64,000 nucleotides of DNA from positions 13,012,914-13,076,913 of the forward strand of contig NW_023998416.1 in the NCBI RefSeq assembly GCF_014805625.2. The letters run 5' to 3'. The notes beneath the pieces are model-generated. The model had not been told where the DNA came from. It made no database searches and worked only from the letters and a program-made list of their open reading frames with translations. The translations under genes and the position numbers were made by a program. This stretch comes from Glossina fuscipes. Its lineage: Eukaryota; Arthropoda; Insecta; Diptera; Glossinidae. This document shows, one piece after another, positions 40,641 through 51,920 of the stretch (position 1 is the first letter of the stretch; every line of letters starts with the position of its first letter).

Positions 40641-42914
40641 TAAGAGTTGGTCCTGTCCGACTGTAGAGTTTTCATTTGTTTGCACCTCTTTTAAATCATG
40701 TGCGAGATTTTGTGTTACTTAGGAAAACGTATACGCTCTCTTTCTCAGTTGTTTCTCAAGGACAACGATGACATTGCTTTTAAACTAAACTTACGGCGTA
40801 GATAAATTAAAATTTAGTCAACTCCTCTAAACGTCTCTTATAGATTTTAAGCTTCCAAAATCTCACACATCTTTCTTGGGTGTAAAAATAAACATTTCGC
40901 TACTTTAAGTGAGTACTTTCACTATTTACTTTTCTACTACTACTATTTTACACTATTATCTAATGAATCCTTAAGGGGCCGATGATGCCGTGTAAGAGAC
41001 GAATGCCACGTGTATGGCGGTTTATAGCATTTCATTATTCTCATTACCCTTATCATTGTCATATTTACAATTAACACCTTAGGTGCTCTGTCAGATCACT
41101 GCTGTAAATTTATTACCACTTGTTATCTTGACGTGAAGTAAACTTGAAATACATCCCAACCGTTGAAGGTTAATGTTTACAAAGGTTTGCATAAAACAAT
41201 CAGACTAGAATTAGGTCGTTCTCGACACAAGAGCTATTTAGATATCATTGCTAACACTACGATAAAATATTTATCAATGCTTAAAACTGTAGACTAGGAC
41301 CTCTGTTTGTAAGAAGTGTGTTGATAAGAATTGTGGTACCATGAAATACCAAAAAATGCTACAAATGTTTTTATGTAAGATTTATTCAAGTCTTCTGAAC
41401 ATCCGCGTATTACTTATGTCGCACTTAAACTAAATCGTTTAGTTTTATCGTTGCCCTATCTGCGGTGGCATGTTTGCATCCAAATGTCTATCTACACGAT
41501 GTAATCACAGCTACTTGATTCGGCTGAGGACACGGTGTGGCGGTGTGTGTGTTGTATCTAATTAATATTTTTTATACTTACCCGTTAATTGCATAATTTT
41601 AAGATTCTTCCCCTATTATCTACAATCTTAACTGGGTTTAGCTTTTAATGTTAATGCACGGTAAACCTTAGCTGAATCATGTATGTGCAATAGGTAAATA
41701 AATAAGTTACATAACCGCTTATGCTTAAAAAAAGCCGACTTATAAACGTTTATATTTCGCAAAAACAGTAGAAATATCTTTCGAAACAATGAGAAAATTT
41801 GACATTCGTATATAGCCGATGACATATACAACGTACAGATGTTTGTTTTAGAAATAAAAGCATGCCAATGCTGCGCCGCGTACATTTTGTCATCCTGTTT
41901 GCAACAACCAGATATAAGTAACTTCTTGATGACAGTGGATTTCGTATTTATTTATGCCATGTCTTCATATTTCGCTATATTCTTCCCTCTTGCACCCCAT
42001 ATCTTTCTTTGATTGCTATTAATATTCCCAAAGTTTGAAACTGTTGCTGCAATATTTTAATAAAACAGGGTAACAATATCCTCCACAAATCCATTTTGGC
42101 AAACTTGAGCAATCGTCGAGCCGCACGATGATTTTATTCGTGCAACAACTACTTACCATGAACCATTGATTCCAATTCCGTTGAATATTCAATACGAGAC
42201 AAGTTGCTCGCGAATTGAAAGTGCAAACGGTCCACTGATCCAACCATTCCACGTAATTAAAAATTATTTGGAGACGATGGTTGTGTTAAAGCCCCTTCTT
42301 AAGTAAACATATCTTTTTTACTTTCCCTTTAATTTTTGCTATCTACGAATCTTGAAAATCTTATTAGCGATTTATTTCGACCTTTTTTCTTCGATGATTA
42401 TTGTTTAAGACTTCACCGTAAATCATATAATTTAAAATTTGGTATGTTGTCGTTTTATTATTATAAGCTACTCCCACTTTGATCACTAGTGACTTTTTCT
42501 CTCCTATGACGTTTACACAGAGTTCAATTTTGCCATAGATTGGCATTACAAAATCGTGACTTAATGTCAAACATAGCAAATTATAAATGAGAAAAATAAA
42601 ATACATAAGCAGCAGCAGAAAGAACAAAAAGAAAAAAGCAATATATTTTACAACATACTGAATACATCGTACACACTAACATTGGTTGCTTTAGTTGAAG
42701 CGAGAGTCTTTGAATGCAAAGCAATGTTATGGAAAAACGAGCACTAATAAGTGCGGGCATAGAAAAAAAAAGGAAAAAAAAAAAACGATTGAATAAAAGG
42801 GAAAGAAACTTTATTAAAAAACATACACAAAATACACACACGAGCATACTATATTATTAAAAGCATTTTTCAAAAAAAAAAAAAAAACTCGCCGATCGTA
42901 ATGGTTATAGAGGT

Positions 42915-42955
42915 AGTGACGATGATGATAATGACGATGATTATGATGATGTATA
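42915..42955. repeat. (GAT)n-like imperfect repeat
   Basis: Imperfect gatgatgataatgacgatga units in intron 1. The minus-strand frame gives a His-rich run that I read as repeat translation rather than protein. Confidence 0.7.
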
Positions 42956-43654
42956 GTCTGCTTTAGCAAACGTGTCGCATTACAATTTAAATGCATGCAA
43001 AAATTCGCATTCATTCAAGACATCGTCTGCGACACGATGAGAAAACATCACTTCCATCATGTACAATAATAACAGCAATAACAAGGAAAGCAACAGCAAA
43101 CAGGGAAAGTCTTATATTAAGGAGATTTATATTAGTATGTACCTAAAATACCTAAAGGTATTAAAATGATGTCTGTTTAGATGCTAACCAGGTTCTCTCA
43201 CTCTCACTCTCACCCTCCGTCTCCCTATGCATCCATTAAAAAGAATATAAATATAAGTATTTTCTATGAACCCATGACAAACGCACGTAACCATGCATTT
43301 AAAAAAAAAAAAAAAATAGGAAACATAAACAGGTAGACAAAGTTACAAAGAAATTCAAAACTATTCAAATTCTTAGTATAGTTAGTCAAAGAAGTAAAAA
43401 AATTATTTAGTGTTTACGAGGAAATGTGAATACAAATAATAGCAAGGAATAGAAAAAGTCTCGCTATTTGCAAAACAGAATTCCAATGAAATTCAATCAA
43501 AAAAGTCTTCCTTTCAAAATTTATTACTATCCTAAATTCATTACTGTCATGCGATATTTATGTTTAATTATCAAGCGTTTGACAGCCAGGAAAATTTCCA
43601 TCATATTTTCACCTAAAGTGTTTATTGCAAGTATGCATTTAATATCGTTATTAA

Positions 43655-43686
43655 CGCAGACGTTAACGTTATCGTTATCGTTATCC
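43655..43686. repeat. (GTTATC)n hexanucleotide repeat
   Basis: The palindromic gacgttaacgtt runs into three gttatc units and ends ctctgcagcg. Confidence 0.75.
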
Positions 43687-43829
43687 TCTGCAGCGTAATA
43701 ACTAACTTAATTTTCTAATCTATTAACGTTTTCCTTTTTATTTCCTACGCTACGCCATTTATAGCATACGATAATACATTAACTACATTAAGTTTGTGCG
43801 CATATTAAGTTCTGGTTGATGGCCTTAAG

Positions 43830-44110
43830 ATAAACCCATAGAATACAAAATCATTTTCTGAATTCTTTTCACTAAACGATATCTGCTACTGTACGACGCA
43901 GAACCAATTTTTTAGTTGATTTAATCTTGTCCGTCCGGCTGTCAATGTAGATGTACTTCAATCTACACGTCGTAGCTTTTAAGATATCTGGACGAAATTT
44001 GTTACATCAGCGTGTTTTGAGTCGAAAACGAATGCTGTCGAAAATGATTTGAATCGGGCTACTTTTATGAGCCCTACACACCAAACGCCTTATTTTGCAA
44101 AAACTTTTAT
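43830..44110 (+). repeat. Family A repeat
   Basis: Headless copy: aagataaacccatagaatac, ttaatcttgtccgtccggct (43922), gacgaaatttgttacatcag, gtcgaaaatgatttgaatcg (44036) and ccaaacgccttattttgcaa. Confidence 0.6.
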
Positions 44111-45054
44111 ATGGAAAAATTTATAATGTTTAAAAAATGTCGATGAAAAATTGCTGAGCGATAGTCTCTTAGATGTGAACAATTTGGATCGAATGGATAA
44201 ATATTTTGAAGCGCCTTCCAACGAAACATTTATCATTTAAAGAGCCAGACTTTTTACGTTCAAAATTGCTTACTAAATCTATAGCAGGCGGGTCGAGTAT
44301 TGGTGTCCAGTCCCAAATAAAGACCCTCAAGAAAGAAAGTTCTTATATGGTAGCAAAGTTGACATTAAGACAAAAACAGGTAAAGAATCATTAAAATCCT
44401 TGCTAAAATTCGTTTTGCGAGGATGTTTTAATAGTTAGCATTGACTGACTTTAATGTTTTTACCTGCTTTCTTATGACATAGTTTGGTTTGGCTCTTGCC
44501 TACGCGCTCTCAGAAGTGTGGCGAATTTCGCTTCTTTTTTTTTTTTTGTATAGTTTGAACTATAGCAAGCAAAAAACTCCTCCTCCTGACCTCTATTATA
44601 TCTACACCTATAAGGGGCATATCCTAAGTGGTTGGTCATACACAAAAAAGAAATACAAAAATTTGCATAATGTATTCCGTACCGTTTTCGTGTATGATGT
44701 TTGTAAATATTTCATATCTATTGTAGATTCTAACTTTTTAGTAAAATCAGTTTCCCCTGACAGAAGCTGAGGGAGCCAGAGATGAAATATTCTTCTCTTG
44801 ACGATGAGTACAACGGCTGTTAATAAGATCGATTACAATGTGTTCTTCTTTTAATTAAAATCTATTCTGTTTCTATGGATGTCATAGAACGTGGAAAAAT
44901 GGATGCTTCTAACTAACGCAAAACATTGTCAACATTGTAAACTTCTTCTGTCTGTGGACAAAATTAACTTTGCTTTTCTTTTGTCTAAAGATTGTTTGAA
45001 AAAGTTACCAAGTTTTTGTTTGCTTTCTTGCAGTCACGTTAGCTTACCACTTGG

Positions 45055-45330
45055 GTTTTTTTATCTTATATCACCTGTAGTGTAAGAGTATGTTAGGTTT
45101 GAGTGGATATATGCAAAACCCACAAAGGCTTGAGATAGACCTACTTTTCATTATACCGTTCGATCGCCTTGTTTGTACCCATTTTTTCTTGTGTTCAACC
45201 TACAGGCGAAATTTTGATGGAATTCGGTACAACCACGTGGTTTGGACTGAGGACGAACGCTCTTAGAGATGTTTTAAATCAGACTGCTTCTCCGATCGCT
45301 TCCCATAGAATGGCTTATTTTGAAAAATCG
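45055..45330 (+). repeat. Family A repeat
   Basis: Head tatatcacctgtagtgtaag (45067), then tgagatagacctacttttca, tgtgttcaacctacaggcga, tttggactgaggacgaacgc and catagaatggcttattttga. Confidence 0.65.
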
Positions 45331-46579
45331 TTGTATAGCTAACGATAAGATGCTAAACAGCATTTAATGGTAGCCTGAGATCCATAAAAGCATTTACAAC
45401 TGCTTTAAGTGTCGAAGATTGAGGACAAAAATACATATAAGAATAAATGAATGAAGACTTAAATATGAACATCATAACTTGAGTGATAAGTTATGGTTTT
45501 TTTCCCGTTAGCCAAGAACATATCAATTTGCTCTGCCAATATTTGCAGTCACGAGCCTTTAACAGCAACAACAAACCAAGAGCTAACGAAACATTTCTAA
45601 ATCCATTCATAATCTTACACTGAATTAGGTACACTTCATAAAACACACATATTTGTGGGTTGTACATACATACATACATAAATACATAATATATGTCGTT
45701 GATAGGTAGGGAAAGACCACACAATAACACATTGAATCATTTGTCAACTTTTTTCAAAATTTTACGGAAAATATTTTACTAGCTTTGGAAAATTGGTAAA
45801 AAAGGTATTGGTTTCATTTATCTATGCCATAGACAAGAGTAAGATTCGTAACATTATGGTTTAATTTATTAAACAACAATAGACAAATTGCTTTGAAAAT
45901 CTTCTTCTTCTCCCTTTTAACTGACATTCTTTAAACTTTTCTTAAGTGTTGATAAAATCTCATTTTCCATAGCAGCACAGCAAAATTTGTTTCATACGAA
46001 AATTTTTGTTACGGTAATTGGATTAAGTTAAATGTTAAAGTTAAGCTTATTATTTAAATAAAGTTAATTTATAAATTGATTACGAAAAATAAATTGTTTA
46101 GGCACTAAAGAAAATTGAATCAAATTTAAAACCCACCACTTGTGGAATGTATGCGTGTGTGTGCAACATTTAGTATAACTTTTAATAGCTTCAACTCTTA
46201 TTATATATTATGTTGTATTCTGAATGTGTAAAAGTCTGTCCGTCTAATGTACATTTTGTTCAATCGCTTCAAGAGGTTTCAATTTTCGAAACATTTTTGC
46301 GAAATGTGATGCGTTCACACCTCTTTTGTCTGAAGTCGAGCCGTATTTTTCCGCCCATGGTATACCTTTATACGCTGGATGGCTTTAAATGTTAAAGAAT
46401 AATCAGCTATACTCAAAATTATGCCAGTCATTTCTCTCTATTTACATGGACTTCAATAAATGTAGGATTAATCCGCCAAAGGGAATAACTCAGCTTTATT
46501 ATAGAAATATGCAATTGTTGAAATATCTACTACTTGCAACTTGAAAACATATGTTTTGGAGCAAACTTCATTCCAAGTT

Positions 46580-47050
46580 TTTGTACACTTGTGGTACAGG
46601 GTATATTAAATTTGTGTGGACGTGTGTCACACGCAGAAGAGCTTAAGATGGACCCACGTTTCATTAAAACGATAGCTTCAGAATCATTTTCTAAATCATT
46701 CTAAACCAGTCTGTTTAATAATAGTATTTCGAGATTATAAAATGGTACGAAAATTTTCGACCGACTTGGGTCAATTTTTGAACCCCCTCTCATATAACTA
46801 AACTAAAGCTAAAGTTCACAAAAAGACAAAAATGTCTAATTTTCAATGCCTCATAATGAAAATCAAACCATGATAGCACCACTGTACCAAATTTGGACAA
46901 CGTACGCCTATTTTTAGACCCTACCCTATATAAGGGTTTGGCATGAAACTTTTTGTTTTTAGTCCAAGTTTTGCTATTTCGTGATAAAAATTGATCCATA
47001 ATGATATGCTAAATTTTTTAGGGCACAACCACTCTTACGGAAAGTGAGAC
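46580..47050 (+). repeat. Family A repeat, long form with 3' module
   Basis: Head cacttgtggtacagggtata (46587), tgtgtggacgtgtgtcacac and taagatggacccacgtttca. After a deletion comes the 3' module gggtcaatttttgaaccccc (46767) and gataaaaattgatccataat, shared with 57.2-57.7 kb. Confidence 0.6.
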
Positions 47051-48637
47051 TTCATTTGCAGATACAGTCCCATAATTTTCGCCCAGTAATTTCCTATAAT
47101 AAAAGGCTAGAATTCTTGTATTCTATGGCAAAAATAAAAATTATGTTCGACAATGTGGCTTAGGGTATTTAAAAATCAGTCTAGCCCGGCTATAATGTTT
47201 TTATTTGTCTCTTATTCTTTTCGGCAGATCACATTTAAATCTCAATTATTTCGAACTTAGAAAATTGAATCGAACCTAGAAAAAAGAGTTAGCCTTTAAG
47301 GAAGACTTGAACTTTGAATTTCAGAAAATATACAGGCCTGCATATTATACTTTATGTTTGTATATAACAGTTCAATTATACACATGATTCTCCTGAGTGC
47401 TTGGAAGACACATCGTGGTATGATTCGTTACAAACAAGTCGCTTTGCTTAGCTACAAACGCAATACTTACTTCCAAAATCTATAAAGATGTGATTCGATA
47501 TTAAAGTACGTATATTATATATATACCTACGACTAACAACTAAGTTACGATTTTTTTTTTTTGCTTCATATTTTAAAAAGAAAGTTATTTAATCTTTTCC
47601 TCTGAAATGAAAACGAGAAAAGTTTTTAATTATTAAACACATAACCATAGAAATTGAGAGAAAAATGAAAGATAAGGGAATGAAAAAAAAAAAAAAGCTG
47701 AAAACTTCAGTTTTAATTGCTTCTAGCAGCGTCTCGTCCTAATATCATATCTCATGCAATATATTCCTTTATATAACTTTGAAAGCAATGATAATTGCTT
47801 TGAGTTATACCATAACTCATTTTGTTGTTGAGACTCGTGTTCATTTAATTTGCACGATACAATTTTGTTTCAAAATTAAAATGTATATAAATGCTCACAA
47901 GAAATTAAATTAAAGTCTTAATAATAAGTATATTAATAATTGTGTATTAAAAAAGAAATGTATTTACTTTGTTTCTTATATAAAAAAATCTGGAATTGTT
48001 GTGATTGTGTTTTTACTTACAAAAGAGTAAAAAGCTGTATAGTTATGTGTATGTGTAATGGGCAACAGATGTTACCAAAACAATTGTCTTTATGACTTTT
48101 AAGAAGAGGTGTTCCTTGTCTTGAACTTTATCTGCTTGAAAGCGAGTACAAGACGTGACGTGCTACACACCCTCCTTGAAACTTTTGCTATATATCTAGA
48201 CAACAAATGACTTGCTGTTATAACAACAAAAATGGCTACAACAATAGCAATAAGTAACGCATATTTTGATTTACAATTGCAAACGCATTTAGTCGAGAGA
48301 ATGAACTCTAAACGATTTCAACTTTTTTTTGCTTTGAGTGGATTGCATTTCTATCCCATAAAATCAAGCAGGAAGTCGAATGAAAACCTTTTGTGTTTTT
48401 ATTTGAAAAATTTAACTTAAATTGGATAACGACATGGTTTATACCTAAAACATATGCTATACTGAATAATAGATTGTATTGAAAATCTGCTGACAATGTT
48501 TTTGTCGTTTAAGTCGTTATTTTGATACAAAAGATATTTTAAGTTTGCACACTATACCGTACTATACTATAGAAGACTATTTAAAATCAACTTGTGCCTA
48601 TAAAACCTTACAACACATAACATTATGTATGTTACAC

Positions 48638-48925
48638 ACTTTTTATACCCGATACCACTTGTTATGCGAGAACATATTCAGTTTGTGCAAATGTATGAAA
48701 CACCCAGAAAGACTTGAAGTAGAGACCCACCTTTTATTATAGCAATCGATCGAATCACTTTCTGAAACAATGTTCTCTTGTCTGTCCATCTGTCCGTCTT
48801 GCATTCTTGTATTCAAACTACAGATCGCAATTTTTGAGATATTTTGATTTCGATACACTAATGTGTTTCGAATCGGAACAGTTTTTCGACCACGTCCCAT
48901 GTACCGTCTTGTTTTGAAAGATTAA
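48638..48925 (+). repeat. Family A repeat
   Basis: Head tatacccgataccacttgtt (48643), acttgaagtagagacccacc, tctgtccatctgtccgtctt, tcaaactacagatcgcaatt and tttcgaatcggaacagtttt. Confidence 0.65.
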
Positions 48926-50729
48926 TTATGGGCCGTGTTTTTATTTGTTTCCGTAAATTTTTGTATATGACAATTAGAGATTACATATGCATTGCATATG
49001 TTGCCTTCGGATTTGTTCGCTTTTAATAAGAATTCCTTTTTCCTTTTGCAATTTTAGCAAAAGATAAACTGGAAGTAATTTGATTGCTGGAATGCATTCA
49101 CTCATTCATTGAAAAATGAGAAAATTTTGTTATATTTTTGGCAAAATTAAATTTCACATTAAATAAACATAGAAATAGAAGAACGAAAAATAAGAAATAA
49201 ATAAAAGAAAAATACCATAAGTCATTACCCTTGCAACTTTTTGCAACAATTTGTATGTAAAAATTCCTTCCAATCCAATTTTTCTTTTATTATTTGTACT
49301 TTTTGTTATGGATGTGTACGATTTAGTTTAAATTACTTTCAAAGTCATACAAATTCATACATTTTTTTTTTGTTTTATTCTTTATTTATTTTCTATTTGT
49401 GTGCTTTTTATTCTTTTTATATAAATGTTGCATAAAAAATACATCTCTCTGCCTCCGTATGTTTCAATAGATTTCTTTATCATAGAAAACAAGAGAAGAA
49501 AAGCAAAACAAAAACATTATAAACAAAAGTTAGCACTCAAAACGACAACGTCTACCGTAATGACACTTGAAACACTCTCTTCGAATGCTAACTATAACTT
49601 ACAAGCTTGCCTCCGTCGAGCCATGCATATATAGTTACTTTTTTAAGCTTATACCTAACAATAAAGTCTCGTTTTGTTGCATTACTTTTATACTTCTATG
49701 CATTGCATTACTCTATACACAGTCCATACTCTCCACAGAAGTTGTTGTGGCTGCCGTTTCTGATGACTTTTTACATTTACCACACATTGGTTATTTATTT
49801 ATTTATTTTCTTTTAATATGCGTAACATTTTTATGCTGCTGGTGGTTCGCATGATGCGTAGTTATAAAACTTCTAACTACTTTTTTGGTTACCTAAGTTT
49901 GCATTTGCATTCTAAACTCTAAAATCTCTTTTGTGGATTTGCTTCTTTCCCTTATCTTTGTTTTTCTTCTTTTTTTATTTTGCTTTCCTTATGTGTTTCT
50001 TCCATTGCAAAGGAACTTCTTAGTTTTGCCACTTTTGTTGTTGTTTGCTTTTTAAAGGCAAGCAATTTTATTAACCACGAAGGGAAAAGTGTAAGCATTC
50101 GCATTGTCGTCTGTGCAAAGCAATGAATTTTAATTAAATCAAATCATCCGCCGAGTGAATACGGTAAACGTTTAACGCATAATATCATAACGAAACAGAC
50201 AACTAGTATGCACAAAAAAAAAAAAAACCCTCTCCGTTCTCTACTTATGGACTAAAAAAAATGAAATCGATCACGTTAGTTATCTACATATCAGTGCAAT
50301 TTCAAGTAAAATTTTTAACGCGTGTGCAGTTTGTTAAGGAACAATTGTAATTATGTCATATTGCACGTATGACGTGAGGTTGATCGCGAACAACTCAGCA
50401 ATGAAATTTAAAAAGCTTATAGCTTTTCATTTTTACTGTCGATCGGATCGACTCAGTGCTTTCTCTTCTTCATTGCTTATGATTATTTGTTTGTTTGTAC
50501 ATTTCGTGACCCATTAGTTTTTATTTACTTTTGTTTTTAAATTTATTTTTATTAATTTGTCAGATCTATGAAGGACGCAAATGTTCATTGCATTTAATAA
50601 AATTAAAACGAAGCTCGTCGATAGGAAAAAATTATATAATATAGAAAATATAGAATGTAAATGTTAAGGCGACAAGACAAGCCTTACTTGCTAGTGACCT
50701 CATTCTATGCTAATGGTGCGTTTGATTTT

Positions 50730-50915
50730 TGCACCCTATATCTCCTCTGGTGCGAGGGTATATTCAGGTATGTATGCAATACCCAAGAAGGAGCTTCTGA
50801 GTCGATTTAAACTTGCCCGCCCGTTCGTCTGTCTGTCCGTCGCGTTTCGGCATCTTCAACCTACAGGCTGTAATTTTGGGGATATTTTTGTTAATCGCCT
50901 GCAATCCTCATAAGA
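50730..50915 (+). repeat. Family A repeat, partial
   Basis: Head ctatatctcctctggtgcga, then tatgcaatacccaagaagga, tcgatttaaacttgcccgcccgttcgtctg (50800-50832) and ttcaacctacaggctgtaat. The tail is missing. Confidence 0.6.
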
Positions 50916-51164
50916 GAAGCGCATCTTTGCAAAAATACAAACTAAAATGAAACTAAAATGAGCAAAATTTGAAGGGTTCTTTAAGCAAACGTTTTACATT
51001 CATTCTAAGCATTCAAAGCACTTGATTTAGGGAAGAAGAAATAGTTCTTAATCAGTAGATCTTCTTCTAAAAGCTACAATGAATAAAATTACGCGATAAA
51101 TCGTTGCACAATAATTGTGTAAGAACTTCAATCAGATAAATCCCAACTAATGACAGAATGATAT

Positions 51165-51455
51165 TTATACTCTACACTTTGTTAAGTTTGTGCTGTTGTG
51201 ATGTTTATACAATGCCTAGAAGGACTTGGGAGTAGGCTCACCTTTTGCAAAATACAATATATATTGTCTTTCCGTCCGTCCATCTTGTTTTTATGTGATC
51301 AATCTATTGGCCGTAATTCGTGTTTTGGCCCAAGGACGCATGCTCTCGCTAATGATTTGGATCCGACTACTTTTTTGATCACTTCCCATATAGCCATTTT
51401 CACTGAAAAATTTATTTTAAAAAGACATTATATGAATAGTTGGAGGGTGATATAG
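51165..51455 (+). repeat. Family A repeat
   Basis: This copy ends about 340 bp before exon 2. Landmarks are tatactctacactttgttaa, caatgcctagaaggacttgg, ctttccgtccgtccatcttg, gttttggcccaaggacgcat and gatttggatccgactacttt. Confidence 0.65.
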
Positions 51456-51792
51456 GGTAACTAGGGTGAACCGTGGCCCACTCTAAAACGAGAAAAAACG
51501 TAAAGAAAAAAATAGATCCCGATTCAAATATTTTGCATTGAGAAGTGTTTTTTTATATGTTATCACTCAGTTGGAAATAATTTCTGGTATAGAATAAAAA
51601 ACTAAAGAAACTAAAAGGAGTGGTTGGTTGAAAATCAAAGAATAATTAAATATTATATATGTGTACAATTATGCAAATAATGCAAATTATTTATGCAGAA
51701 TTATTATACAGATTTATTTATATATCACTATATATATAAACAATATGAACGCATTAATATCTTTTCTCGTTTCTTCTTCTGTTTTCTTGTAG

Positions 51793-51920
51793 ACAAATTC
51801 CTGCTGGTTACTCGAAAGCCAATGGCACAGCAATACCATTGCCAGCCACAGTTATGGTACAAAGGCGTTGTCCTCCAGATAAAGTCAGACCTTTACCACC
51901 TACACCAAATCATACACCAT
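51793..51920 (+). CDS. sick: sickie/NAV-like gene, exon 2 (proline-rich, SH3-ligand motif)
   Basis: This 128-bp exon is flanked by a T-rich acceptor (ttttcttgtag) and a near-consensus donor (gtaagt). The open frame begins with one base completing a codon, then QIPAGYSKANGTAIPLPATV, and ends ...RPLPPTPNHTP plus one base. The same segment is also open in a second frame, but only this one joins exon 3 without a stop and keeps phase with exon 1. RPLPPTP matches the classical class I SH3-ligand form (RxxPxxP). TAIP with basic residues near it matches the [ST]xIP form used by microtubule plus-end proteins to bind EB1. NAV proteins are known cytoskeletal adaptors and the worm homologue UNC-53 binds the SH3 adaptor SEM-5/GRB2, so both motifs suit the family. 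Their function here is inferred. Confidence 0.75.

Larger units (their letters stand above)
33450..51792 (+). other. Intron 1 of the sickie-like gene (about 18.3 kb)
   Basis: The donor is gtaatg and the acceptor ttttcttgtag. I found no further phase-compatible exon inside, but short alternative exons or internal promoters could be missed by eye. Contents are listed separately: family A repeats at 40.35, 43.83, 45.06, 46.58, 48.64, 50.73 and 51.17 kb, a family B repeat at 38.9-39.6 kb, a family C fragment at 40.1 kb, and simple repeats at 35.9, 37.46, 40.04, 42.9 and 43.65 kb. The remainder is AT-rich non-coding sequence in which I see nothing else definable. That includes 33450-35880, 35920-38920, 40650-42890 and 49000-50700, where the open frames lack any protein-like character. 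Confidence 0.6.

Noticed and set aside
42019..42252. A 77-residue minus-strand frame with Trp/Cys-rich composition
   Set aside because: More protein-like than most, but I recognise no family and see no splice sites or partners. It could be an unidentified transposon scrap.
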